64,000 nt of DNA from Desulfovibrio sp. GTDB lineage: Bacteria > Desulfobacterota > Desulfovibrionia > Desulfovibrionales > Desulfovibrionaceae. The stretch is from contig JAQYWK010000005.1 in assembly GCA_030145055.1 (NCBI GenBank), positions 1-64,000 on the forward strand, given 5' to 3'. A program made the position numbers and the translations under genes. The notes beneath the pieces were generated by a model, which worked only from the letters and a program-made list of their open reading frames with translations, had not been told where the DNA came from and searched no databases. Below, one piece after another: positions 40,034 through 48,049 of the stretch (its first letter is position 1; each line of letters opens with the position of its first letter).

Positions 40034-40764
40034 GTCTTGGGCCGGGTGATGAATGTTTAATGGCTCCTCAAGCTAGGGAATCTATTAAACACGCTGATTG
40101 TGTGGTAGGGTATACAGGCTATGTTAAGTTGGTTCCGGCAGATTTGCTTGAAGGTAAAGATGTTTTGTCTACTGGTATGATGGCAGAAGTAGAGCGTTGC
40201 CAAAAAGCGATTGATGAAGCTTTGTCCGGCAAAGATGTGGTGATGGTTTGCAGTGGTGATCCCGGGATTTATGCTATGGCGGGACTTCTTATGGAACTGC
40301 TTGAAGCGCGTGATCTTTTTAAAGATATTCAATTTGAAGTCGTGCCGGGTATTCCCGCATTTACTGCGGCTGCGGCCCTGCTCGGTGCTCCGCTCATGCA
40401 CGATTTTGCGTCTGTCAGCTTGAGCGACTTGCTCACTCCGTGGGATAAGATAGAAAAAAGGCTTAAATGTGCTGCTGATGGCGACTTTGTGATAGCAATT
40501 TACAATCCGCGTTCTAAAAAAAGGGCAGGACATTTAAAAGATGCTATTAAAATAATAAAAGAATTTAGAGACGGGACAACTCCGGTCGGGATTGTAAATA
40601 AAGCATATCGGGAAGGGCAGCGGGTTCAGGTCGTATCTTTGGCTACTGTAAATGAAGACGATGTTGATATGCAAACTGTTTTAATAATTGGTAATTCTTC
40701 AAGCAGGGCCGTTGGAGATAAGATGTTGACTCCTCGTGGGTATGCAAGAAAATATGATATTTAG
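39910..40764 (+). CDS. cbiH: precorrin-3B/cobalt-precorrin-3 C17-methyltransferase
   Basis: An SAM-dependent methyltransferase that methylates C17 and contracts the corrin ring. LRVVGLGPGDECLMAPQA begins the conserved fold near residue 37, with VCSGDPGIYAMAG near 114, VVPGIPAFTAAAALLGAPL near 144 and NPRSKKRAGHL near 198. The only start in this frame near the fold is the ATG at 39910, with GGGAG 10 bases upstream. This gives 284 residues, an N-terminal extension of about 36 residues and a 124-base overlap with cbiG. CbiG-CbiH fusions exist in other bacteria; here the two frames differ, so a fused product would need a frameshift. Confidence 0.9.
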   Translation: MRSGSDETGRNNGSGNTEEQKCASDNGCGKGSQNKGSLRVVGLGPGDECLMAPQARESIKHADCVVGYTGYVKLVPADLLEGKDVLSTGMMAEVERCQKAIDEALSGKDVVMVCSGDPGIYAMAGLLMELLEARDLFKDIQFEVVPGIPAFTAAAALLGAPLMHDFASVSLSDLLTPWDKIEKRLKCAADGDFVIAIYNPRSKKRAGHLKDAIKIIKEFRDGTTPVGIVNKAYREGQRVQVVSLATVNEDDVDMQTVLIIGNSSSRAVGDKMLTPRGYARKYDI

Positions 40765-40823
40765 TTAGGCCATAAAAACGATTGATTTAGTTGATCTTAA
40801 TCGATTGTTTTTGTCTAGTGTGC

Positions 40824-40852
40824 TTGACATGGTTTTTTTTCTAAATTAAATC
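40824..40852 (+). promoter_or_regulatory. sigma-70 promoter of cytochrome c3
   Basis: TTGACA (40824-40829), a 16-base spacer and TTAAAT (40846-40851), with TAAATC at a 17-base spacer as the alternative -10. It lies about 75 bases before the ATG. Confidence 0.6.
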
Positions 40853-40903
40853 CTCTAGGAGACTGTAATTAGGTTAACGTTATTTTAATGGAGGAAACTT
40901 AGG

Positions 40904-41305
40904 ATGAAAAAGACCTTATTGATTTGTATGGTTACAGCTGCATTGGTATGTGCATTCGCACTCCCTACTTTGTACGCTGTAGATGCTCCCGGTGATATGG
41001 TTCTGAAAGCACCAGCTGGTGCTAAGATGACTAAAGCGCCTGTTGATTTTTCTCACAAAGGACATGCTGCTGTTGACTGTGCTAAGTGTCACCACACTTG
41101 GGACGGAAAAGCTGCTGTAAAGAAATGTTCTGCTGAAGGCTGTCACGTTGACACAAGCAAAGCTGGCAAGAAAAAGCCTGAGTCTTTCTACTCTGCTTTC
41201 CATGCTAAAGCTGACAATAGCTGTGTAGGCTGTCATAAGTCTATGAAGAAAGCTAAAGCTAAGACTGGACCTACTAAGTGTGGCGATTGTCACCCTAAGA
41301 AGTAA
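40904..41305 (+). CDS. tetraheme cytochrome c3
   Basis: A 133-residue periplasmic class III cytochrome with a signal peptide (about 1-25, ending TLYAVDAP). The four heme sites are CAKCHH, CSAEGCH (CX4CH), CVGCH and CGDCH; axial His candidates are in DFSHKGHAA. In many Desulfovibrio cytochromes c3 the fourth site is CX4CH, while here it is CxxCH. It carries electrons from periplasmic hydrogenases and formate dehydrogenases to membrane complexes. AGGAGG-type site upstream of the ATG and strong terminator downstream make it a single-gene unit. Confidence 0.96.
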   Translation: MKKTLLICMVTAALVCAFALPTLYAVDAPGDMVLKAPAGAKMTKAPVDFSHKGHAAVDCAKCHHTWDGKAAVKKCSAEGCHVDTSKAGKKKPESFYSAFHAKADNSCVGCHKSMKKAKAKTGPTKCGDCHPKK

Positions 41306-41325
41306 GTCTTCTTGATTTTGTAATG

Positions 41326-41351
41326 AAAGGGGACTTGCGGGTCCCCTTTTT
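41326..41351 (+). terminator. rho-independent terminator after cytochrome c3
   Basis: A 9-bp stem, AAAGGGGAC / GTCCCCTTT, with a 6-base loop and T-run. Confidence 0.93.
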
Positions 41352-41373
41352 AAATTTTCACAGAGGGTAAGCT

Positions 41374-43395
41374 ATGACCCCGGATTCACCGGATAAGCAG
41401 GCAAAGGACGAGGTTTTAGACCTCAATGATATCGCGGAAGAAATTACTGATGGCGGTTCTTCTAGCGCTCCTGATGTCGACGATATTTTTGAGCAGGAAC
41501 TCGAAGACCTCTTCTCTGAAGATCTGGATCTCGAGGAGCCACCTGTGGATGAATCCGAGGATGAAGATCTTCTGGTGCTTGATGATGTTGTAGCAGAAGA
41601 TGACGTCCTCATATTAGATGATATTGTCGAAGATGCAGGGGATGATGATGTCCTTGTACTTGATGATGTCCTTGTACTTGATGATGTTATTGAAGATGCT
41701 GCGGATGACGATATTCTTGATTTGACTGATGTGGTCGAGGAAGATGTGCTTGAACTTGACGATGTAGTTGAGGAAGCCGGTTCCGTGGACACTGATACTG
41801 ACGATTTATTAGAAAATTTTGATCTCGGGGAAGAAGAGTTGATGGTTGATTCTGATGGGGTTGCAGATGCAGATATTGACCCTGAAGGATTGGACAATCT
41901 AATTGATGATCTTGGTGGTTTCTCTACTGTAGCAGCAGACGATGATCTTGATGTAGACGATTTATTTGATGGCGACACAGATGTTGCAGACCTGGATCAA
42001 CTGCTTGAAGATTCCGGTGAAGATGATGAGCTCGGCGAACTTGATGACTTGCTCGGTGAGGTTGAAGACGACGCAGCCCTTTCAGGCGCTGTTGATGATG
42101 TTTTAGCTGATGAAGATATCGAAGCATTGCTTACCGATGGAGAGGAAGAGTTAGTCGAGGTTTCAGAAGAAGGTCTCGATCCTCTTGATGATTTACTTGA
42201 TGCAGAGCCGATTGCTGAGACAGATGTTACGTCTGAAATGGATGTAGCACCTGAAATGGACGTTATTGATGTTACGGCGGAAGAATATCTCGCAGAAGAG
42301 ATTATAGAGGAAGAGCCAGTAATAGAAGATCTTTCCGCTGAAGAGCCTGTAGCAGAAGATATAGATCTTGATCTTGATGTAGATCTTGATTCTCTTCTTG
42401 AGGACACAGCTGATCTTGATCTCTCTTTAGACAGTGAATCTCCGGATTCTGATCTTGAAATTGATATTGCTGAATTTGAAGATGCCGACCTCCTCGATTC
42501 GCTCGATGCTGATGTCGATCTTGACAATGGTGACATTGATCTTGGTGATTTGCTCGAGGATGTCGACATGGACTTATCTGATTTGGAAGATGATTCCGTG
42601 ACGGTTGATGAGGTTGTTGCTTCAGCAAGTTCAGAGGCTATTGATGGTTTAGTGGAACAAATCAATCAGCTTGATTCGCAGTTAGGATCACTGAAATATT
42701 TTGTTGAAGAGAATGCCGCAGGTTGCAAAGGCGTTGATCTAGAAGAAAAAGTGGCATTAGCTGAAAAGCGTGCGGAAGATCTTGAAATTGCACTTGCTGA
42801 ATCTTCTTTAAAAATTGCTACATTGGAAGAAAGACTCGTTCAGTTTGATTCTCTTGAAAGCAATATTTCTGCGATGATGGAAAATATTCAGGCACTTGAG
42901 GATAAATTGTCTCAGGGTGTTGATGTTGATTCTGCCATTGATCAGAAATTAAGCGAAGTTCTTAAGCCGGAAGCTCCGGCAGTTGTTGCAATTGCTGCCG
43001 CTGCTGCTGCAGAAGTTCAGGCGGGAATAGGCGAACGAGTTTCTGCAGTAGAAAATATTCAGATCGAAATGGGCGAGCGTGTGTCTATTACTGAGGAGCG
43101 TCTGGATGAGGCTCCAAATGTAGAAGAGTTGGTAAGCTCCGTACTTGAAAAAGAACTTGATCCTGAATCAACTTCATTCTACCGCATAAAGAGTAGCTTA
43201 ACCGAAGAGATAGAAGACTATATGGCTCCACGTATTGCCGAAAAAGTTGACGAGATGAAGGCAGAGATTGAAGAAGCATTCAAGGCGACCATTGATGATA
43301 TTCTTGCTGAGAAGCTTGAAAGGTCAGTTCCGGCTGAAGCCGCTAGAATTATTCGAGAGGAAATTGCAGCTCTTGCCCGTGATTTTGAAGAATAA
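41374..43395 (+). CDS. extremely acidic repeat protein with C-terminal helical domain, scaffold-like
   Basis: A 673-residue cytoplasmic protein with no signal peptide. Residues 1-420 are dominated by Asp, Glu, Leu and Val, in imperfect repeats of the form DDVLVLDDVVEDA, with one DILDLTDVVEEDVLELDDVV. Residues 430-520 form a coiled coil, followed by an Ala-rich spacer. The C-terminal 100 residues are helical and end KLERSVPAEAARIIREEIAALARDFE. The plan, including a VLELTD-like acidic motif and a C-terminal helix of the V-x-EEI-x-x-x-xR type, recalls the polar scaffold PopZ of alphaproteobacteria. I infer a possible scaffolding or polar-organising role but recognise no family. AGAGGG precedes the ATG. 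Confidence 0.75.
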   Translation: MTPDSPDKQAKDEVLDLNDIAEEITDGGSSSAPDVDDIFEQELEDLFSEDLDLEEPPVDESEDEDLLVLDDVVAEDDVLILDDIVEDAGDDDVLVLDDVLVLDDVIEDAADDDILDLTDVVEEDVLELDDVVEEAGSVDTDTDDLLENFDLGEEELMVDSDGVADADIDPEGLDNLIDDLGGFSTVAADDDLDVDDLFDGDTDVADLDQLLEDSGEDDELGELDDLLGEVEDDAALSGAVDDVLADEDIEALLTDGEEELVEVSEEGLDPLDDLLDAEPIAETDVTSEMDVAPEMDVIDVTAEEYLAEEIIEEEPVIEDLSAEEPVAEDIDLDLDVDLDSLLEDTADLDLSLDSESPDSDLEIDIAEFEDADLLDSLDADVDLDNGDIDLGDLLEDVDMDLSDLEDDSVTVDEVVASASSEAIDGLVEQINQLDSQLGSLKYFVEENAAGCKGVDLEEKVALAEKRAEDLEIALAESSLKIATLEERLVQFDSLESNISAMMENIQALEDKLSQGVDVDSAIDQKLSEVLKPEAPAVVAIAAAAAAEVQAGIGERVSAVENIQIEMGERVSITEERLDEAPNVEELVSSVLEKELDPESTSFYRIKSSLTEEIEDYMAPRIAEKVDEMKAEIEEAFKATIDDILAEKLERSVPAEAARIIREEIAALARDFEE

Positions 43396-43427
43396 TTGGT
43401 CGAAAAAAAATACAGATTAATTTGGCG

Positions 43428-43458
43428 GTCCGCTGGGGTAATATTCCAGCGGACTTCT
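43428..43458 (+). terminator. hairpin after the acidic protein gene
   Basis: A 9-bp perfect stem, GTCCGCTGG / CCAGCGGAC, with a 9-base loop, followed by TTCTTTGG. A probable terminator 33 bases after the stop. Confidence 0.7.
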
Positions 43459-43532
43459 TTGGTTTATACCCCTTAAATGTTTGATAATTGTTTTGATTGT
43501 TTTAGGATGTTTCGTTCAAATTAGGGGAAATA

Positions 43533-43664
43533 GGCGGGTCGACTAAAAAGGGGTCTCATGTTAATGAGCCTCTCAAAAGAGAGGGGCTTTTCGGTTTTTT
43601 TCTTTTTACCCGCCCGGTAGCCCTACCTGTGGAGGTCGTGGCCATTTCCCCCGGGCGGGGTTTT
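43533..43664 (+). promoter_or_regulatory. structured leader with alternative hairpins, upstream of the 61-residue gene
   Basis: Hairpins seen in order: CTCAT-GTTA-ATGAG (43555-43568); CCTCTC-AAAA-GAGAGG (43569-43584), followed by a T7 run; and CCCGCCCGG (43609-43617) with CCGGGCGGG (43651-43659), which encloses ACCT-GTGG-AGGT and ends in TTTT. The upstream GGCGGGT (43533-43539) can instead pair with ACCCGCC (43608-43614), which would break the last stem. Such mutually exclusive pairings are typical of attenuators or riboswitches. No known class is recognised. Confidence 0.5.
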
Positions 43665-43685
43665 CAGCGCAAGCAGGAGCATATT

Positions 43686-43871
43686 ATGGATAAAATTGAG
43701 AAGCAGGCTTTGCAGGTAACTAAGGAAATCGTCGTAAAATTTATTGAAGTGGGAAGAATTTCTCCGTCTAATTTTACCGAGAATTTCAGTTCTATATACG
43801 CCGATGTCATTGCGTCTGTCAGAGCACAGCAGCATGATGCTACAGAAGATGATAATGGAGATTCAAAGTAG
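43686..43871 (+). CDS. small conserved hypothetical protein
   Basis: A 61-residue soluble protein. The frame extends back to a GTG at 43629, but that lies inside the terminator-like hairpin, and AGGAG sits 7 bases before the ATG at 43686, so that start is chosen. It is helical (EKQALQVTKEIVVKFIEVG...FTENFSSIYADVIASV) with an acidic tail. No function is known to me. It directly abuts menG (stop then ATG), so the two are made together. Confidence 0.75.
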   Translation: MDKIEKQALQVTKEIVVKFIEVGRISPSNFTENFSSIYADVIASVRAQQHDATEDDNGDSK

Positions 43872-44615
43872 ATGAAGGAGCAGACGCACCAAGAGCACGG
43901 TAAAAAAGTTGCAGACATGTTCGGGCGAATTGCCGGCTGGTACGATTTTTTGAATCACGCTCTTAGCGCAGGGCAGGACATTTACTGGCGTTATCGGTTG
44001 GTAAAGCTTGTTCGCCCAGCTAAGAATGGCCTTGTTCTTGATCTTGCTGCTGGGACTTTGGATGTTTCGGTGGAACTGAAAAAGCAGTACCCGTCCATTA
44101 GAGTTCTCGCTATGGATTTCGCATATCCTATGCTTTCTTGTGGTAAGTCCAAAAAACTGGATGGCAAGCATGAGAAAACAAGAGGTGCAACCGTGGCGGC
44201 AGTACAGGCTGATGGAAAGCAACTTCCATTACCAGACTCCTGCCTCGATGGCGCAACCATAGCTTTCGGAATCCGTAATATTCTTCCCCGTGAAGATGCG
44301 TATGAAGAGGTTTTGCGTACACTTAAACCTGGCGCAAGATTCTGCATTCTTGAGTTCGGTTCAGGGCGCAAACGTATTTGGAAAGGGTTTTATAATTTTT
44401 ACTTGAATAAGATTCTTCCGCTTTTGGGCAAAGTCGTATCCGGTGATTCCGGTGCTTACAAATATTTAGCGGACACTATCCGCTCTTTCCCAGACGAAAG
44501 ATCTTTAGGAGAGGAACTGCGCAAGTCCGGATTCGGCAGAGTTATGTTCATCCCTCTGCTATCGGGAATTGTGTATATTCACGTGGCTGAAAAACCTTTG
44601 AATTCCGCAGAGTAA
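43872..44615 (+). CDS. menG: demethylmenaquinone methyltransferase
   Basis: A 247-residue UbiE/MenG class I methyltransferase that performs the last methylation of menaquinone. The SAM motif is VLDLAAGTLDVSVEL near 53-67. The family signatures YDFLNHALSAGQDIYWR near 21 and a late GSGRKRIWKGFYNFYLNKILPLLGKVVSGD are clear. AAGGAG falls in the preceding gene's last codons. mqnB and a long-chain prenyl synthase lie downstream, consistent with the futalosine route to menaquinone. Confidence 0.92.
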   Translation: MKEQTHQEHGKKVADMFGRIAGWYDFLNHALSAGQDIYWRYRLVKLVRPAKNGLVLDLAAGTLDVSVELKKQYPSIRVLAMDFAYPMLSCGKSKKLDGKHEKTRGATVAAVQADGKQLPLPDSCLDGATIAFGIRNILPREDAYEEVLRTLKPGARFCILEFGSGRKRIWKGFYNFYLNKILPLLGKVVSGDSGAYKYLADTIRSFPDERSLGEELRKSGFGRVMFIPLLSGIVYIHVAEKPLNSAE

Positions 44616-44619
44616 ACGG

Positions 44620-44859
44620 TCAAAGGTCCACTAGAGACTGCCCGAATGAGATAAGCAGTAATCCGAAGATCATAGCAATCAGGCCGAGAATCCGCATCTG
44701 TTTCGGACCTTTTTCGATGATAGAGATTAGAATTCTGGGCATGCGCTCAGAAAACAAAAAGTAGGGAATTCCTTCAAGTATGAAGGCTAAGCCTAGGGCA
44801 GATAGCAGGAAAGACCAGTCTATATTCATAGCTCTGGTTTTATATGGGCGGCTAGACAT
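44620..44859 (-). CDS. DUF2065 family small membrane protein
   Basis: A 79-residue protein, YjeT-like. It has two transmembrane segments (WSFLLSALGLAFILEGIPYFLF and ILGLIAMIFGLLLISFG) around a short loop with MPRI. The start may be 44859, preceded by AAGGGTGG, or the internal ATG at 44829 (MNIDWS), which agrees better with family length. The role is unknown; it lies opposite menG with only 4 bases between the two stops. Confidence 0.8.
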   Translation of the reverse strand: MSSRPYKTRAMNIDWSFLLSALGLAFILEGIPYFLFSERMPRILISIIEKGPKQMRILGLIAMIFGLLLISFGQSLVDL

Positions 44860-44962
44860 TGTCCACCCTTCTGCTGGAAGTTTATATAGAAAATTTTAGA
44901 TGGTAATTGAACAAGAATTATAGTCTCCGGCTTTCCGGTAAAACATTAAAGGATTAGAAGTC

Positions 44963-46273
44963 ATGATTAAGTTTGAAGATATAAAAGATAAGAAAACTAC
45001 TGTTGCAGTTGTTGGCCTCGGCTATGTCGGGCTCCCTCTTGCTGTTGCTCTTGGCCGTCACTTCAATGTGTTGGGACTGGATATTTCCGAGCAGCGTATT
45101 AGTGAACTTCGTAAAGGTTATGATCGCACAGCAGAAGTTCTTGAAACTGATTTCCATAATTTTGTCGAATTCAGTAGTGATCCTGCTGATCTTAAGAAAG
45201 CTGGCATAATCATTATAGCAGTGCCTACTCCGATTGATGAAGCTCGCAATCCTGATCTTCGTCCGGTTGTCGGCGCATCTACAATGGTCGGAAAGAACAT
45301 GTCAGCCGGATCAATCGTAGTATATGAATCTACCGTATACCCTGGTCTTACTGAAGATATTTGTATTCCGATTCTCGCTAAAGAATCAGGGCTTGAGTAT
45401 GAAACTGAGTTCGGAGTTGGTTATTCTCCTGAGAGAATTAATCCAGGTGACAGAGAGCATACCTTACAGACAATCGTAAAAGTTGTTGCCGGTAGTTCTG
45501 ATGAGGTTGCTGATCTTTTAGACGAGTTGTATTCCACCATTGTTACAGCCGGAACTCACCGTGCTTCCTGTATTAAGGTTGCTGAAGCTGCCAAGGTTAT
45601 TGAAAATACACAGCGCGATCTTAACATCGCCCTCATGAATGAGCTGTCCATGATTTTTGATCGCTTGGGAATCGATACTCTCGATGTGCTTGAAGCTGCC
45701 GGTACTAAATGGAATTTCCTTCCGTTTCGTCCAGGTTTAGTTGGTGGTCACTGTATAGGTGTTGATCCTTACTATCTTACAACTAAGGCTGAAGCTCTCG
45801 GGCATCACCCTCAGGTTATTCTCGCCGGACGTAAGATTAATGACTCTGTAGGTAAATTTTTGGCTGAAACCACAATTAAACAGATGATTGATGGTGACAG
45901 CAAAGTTAAAAATGCCAAGGTCGGTATTCTCGGCTTAACTTTTAAGGAAAATGTTCCTGATCTCCGCAACACTAAGGTTGTTGATGTTGTCGATGAACTT
46001 CGCTCCTTCGGGGTTAATGTCCTTGTTCACGATCCTTATGCAGACTCAAAAGAGGCTGTAGAAGAGTATGGACTTGAAACTGTTCCTTTTTCTGAGTTTA
46101 AAGGGCTTGATGCAGTTATCCTCGCTGTTTCGCATGACGAGTATCGCAATCTAAGTTTTGATGATATCAAGAGCTGGTTCAGAGTTCCTGCAAATGCTTT
46201 GATTATTGATGTAAAATGTTTTTTTGATCGTGATGAGCTTGATAAAGCCGGAATTAGATTCTGGAGATTGTAG
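44963..46273 (+). CDS. UDP-glucose/GDP-mannose-type nucleotide-sugar dehydrogenase
   Basis: A 436-residue enzyme that oxidises a UDP-sugar to its uronic acid with NAD+. The Rossmann motif is GLGYVGLPLA (residues 17-26), and the catalytic Cys is in VGGHCIGVDPYYL near 258. VYESTVYPGLTEDICIPIL and GYSPERINPGDREHTL near 151 resemble WbpO/TviB-type UDP-N-acetyl-hexosamine 6-dehydrogenases. It may feed O-antigen or capsule synthesis, but no other glycan genes are nearby. The substrate is not certain from sequence. Confidence 0.9.
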   Translation: MIKFEDIKDKKTTVAVVGLGYVGLPLAVALGRHFNVLGLDISEQRISELRKGYDRTAEVLETDFHNFVEFSSDPADLKKAGIIIIAVPTPIDEARNPDLRPVVGASTMVGKNMSAGSIVVYESTVYPGLTEDICIPILAKESGLEYETEFGVGYSPERINPGDREHTLQTIVKVVAGSSDEVADLLDELYSTIVTAGTHRASCIKVAEAAKVIENTQRDLNIALMNELSMIFDRLGIDTLDVLEAAGTKWNFLPFRPGLVGGHCIGVDPYYLTTKAEALGHHPQVILAGRKINDSVGKFLAETTIKQMIDGDSKVKNAKVGILGLTFKENVPDLRNTKVVDVVDELRSFGVNVLVHDPYADSKEAVEEYGLETVPFSEFKGLDAVILAVSHDEYRNLSFDDIKSWFRVPANALIIDVKCFFDRDELDKAGIRFWRL

Positions 46274-46296
46274 TCGGTTGAACTTGCGGGGGAACT

Positions 46297-46995
46297 TTGA
46301 AGTCAATTTTATTTGCAACAGCAACAGTTAAGGAAATGAAAGCGGCCCTTGGCGGGGTTTGTAAATTACCTGAACTTGAGCAGGGTGTTGCGGCTCCATT
46401 TGACTTCGCAGGTAAATCAGGTCTTTTGCTTGTTACTGGGATAGGGGTAATTAATACCGCTTTCGGACTGGGTCAGACTTTGGCCAAAAATGATGTGGAA
46501 CTTGTCATTCTTGCCGGAGTGGCAGGTACTTTTGACCCTCAGCGATTTCCGTTGTGTACAGCTTGTATGGTTAAGACTGAAATTTGGCCTGAGTATGGAC
46601 TGAAAGTCGGGAAAGACATTGACGCTAAAGGTCTTGGTTTCTGTCTTGCGGAAGTAGATAGCGAAAAGATTTGGAATAGAGTTAATCTTGTTTCTGGACC
46701 TGCACTTAGCAAGTCCGGGCTTGACCGATTAGCAAAACTGCCCGAAGCTGTGTCTTTAACGGTCAGTGGAGTTACTGGGACGGCTGATGAAGCTGTCAGG
46801 CTGAGAGATTCGTTTGTGGCGGATATAGAAAATATGGAAGGTTTTGCGGCTGCATATGGATCTATTCTTTCTAGGGTAGCTGTATGTCAGGTGCGAACTG
46901 TATCGAACCTTGTGGGGTCAAGGGACAAAGAAGATTGGGATTTGCGTGGAGCTTTGGTCGAACTTGGCCGAGTTTGTTCTTCACTGTTGAAATAA
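46297..46995 (+). CDS. mqnB: futalosine hydrolase
   Basis: A 232-residue purine-nucleoside-phosphorylase-fold enzyme that removes the base from futalosine (or a related nucleoside) in alternative menaquinone synthesis. Family stretches seen are LLVTGIGVINTAFGLGQTL, LAGVAGTFDP and the late ADIENMEGFAAAYG with acidic ligands for the nucleoside. It starts at a TTG preceded by GGGGGA. The next gene encodes a long-chain prenyl synthase and menG lies upstream. Confidence 0.85.
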   Translation: MKSILFATATVKEMKAALGGVCKLPELEQGVAAPFDFAGKSGLLLVTGIGVINTAFGLGQTLAKNDVELVILAGVAGTFDPQRFPLCTACMVKTEIWPEYGLKVGKDIDAKGLGFCLAEVDSEKIWNRVNLVSGPALSKSGLDRLAKLPEAVSLTVSGVTGTADEAVRLRDSFVADIENMEGFAAAYGSILSRVAVCQVRTVSNLVGSRDKEDWDLRGALVELGRVCSSLLK

Positions 46996-47051
46996 TACAA
47001 TCCATCTTCTTGTGTGCTTTTCTTACACCAACTGGGATAATTCAAACGCGG

Positions 47052-48020
47052 ATGACTGAGTTATTAGCATATTTTGAAAAAGAGTTGCCTCGCATAAACG
47101 GTTTTCTAAATGAAGAAACCGATAAGCTTGAGGGATTGGTGAAAGGGGTCGCAAAGCATGTTCTGCTTGCTCCCGGTAAACGGATACGTCCTGTGCTCAC
47201 CATACTTTCAGCTAGGGCATTGGGATATTCAAAGGATGATATTTATCCTTTAGCTGGCTCACTTGAGCTGTTGCATGCTGCAACCTTACTTCATGACGAT
47301 ATACTTGATGATGCTGATTTGAGACGGGGAGTTGAGGCTTCACATCTTGTTTTTGGCATTACTGAGACTATTTTAGCCGGAGATATTCTTCTTGCTTTAG
47401 CTAATCGAATTGGAGCAGATTACGGTATTTCTCGCATTAGCTCTATTCTGGCGTCGGCGATAATGTCTACAGCAGAAGGAGAAATCCGCGAAATCGCACA
47501 TATTTCCGAACCTAAAGTTGACCGCAATGTCTACATGGACATCATCATAGGTAAAACTGCAAGGCTCATTGAAGCTTCCTGCCGGATTGGCGCAGCCGTT
47601 ACGAGCGCTGATTCTGACTTAGAGGATGCGCTCGGAAATTTTGGGCTTAATATGGGAATTGCTTTTCAATTGGTTGATGATGCTCTCGATTATGAATCTC
47701 CTGTCGGCGAGACAGGCAAGCCGGAAGGCGGAGATTTGAGAGAAGGTAAAGTTACTTTGCCTTTGATTATTTACCTTGAGATGCTAGATAGTGATGAAGC
47801 TCAGAATCTTCTTACAGAGATTAAAGACCGCACCATTACTGATGCTAAACGTGATGCTGTTCTGGAATCTATTCGTAAGCAGGGGCTTGGGACAAAAACA
47901 CGGCAGTATGCAGCTGATTACATAGAAAAAGCCAAAAAATGTCTGTCACCTCTGGGCGATAGCGTAGAGTGCCTTGTTCTTAAGCAAGCGGCAGACTTTG
48001 TTTTGACCCGTCGGAAGTAG
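47052..48020 (+). CDS. long-chain polyprenyl diphosphate synthase (menaquinone tail)
   Basis: A trans-prenyl synthase with HDDILDDADLRRGVEASH near residue 75 and LVDDALDYESPVGETGKP near 210. The aromatic and small residues before the first Asp-rich motif (AATLLH) favour longer products (hepta- or octaprenyl). The open frame extends back to 46884 inside mqnB, but the family starts at MTELLAYFEKEL (47052, 322 residues). It should make the isoprenoid tail for menaquinone, using FPP from ispA. The ribosome site is weak. Confidence 0.92.
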   Translation: MTELLAYFEKELPRINGFLNEETDKLEGLVKGVAKHVLLAPGKRIRPVLTILSARALGYSKDDIYPLAGSLELLHAATLLHDDILDDADLRRGVEASHLVFGITETILAGDILLALANRIGADYGISRISSILASAIMSTAEGEIREIAHISEPKVDRNVYMDIIIGKTARLIEASCRIGAAVTSADSDLEDALGNFGLNMGIAFQLVDDALDYESPVGETGKPEGGDLREGKVTLPLIIYLEMLDSDEAQNLLTEIKDRTITDAKRDAVLESIRKQGLGTKTRQYAADYIEKAKKCLSPLGDSVECLVLKQAADFVLTRRK

Positions 48021-48049
48021 GTGTAGGTAAAAGAGAGGAGTAATTGACA

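Noticed and set aside
41358-42665. Long Ser/Arg-rich open frames antisense to the acidic protein gene
   Set aside because: They mirror the Asp/Glu codon repeats of the plus-strand gene, have no ribosome sites and give low-complexity products.
46884-47051. Upstream extension of the polyprenyl synthase frame
   Set aside because: It overlaps mqnB, encodes no family sequence, and the conserved start is at 47052.
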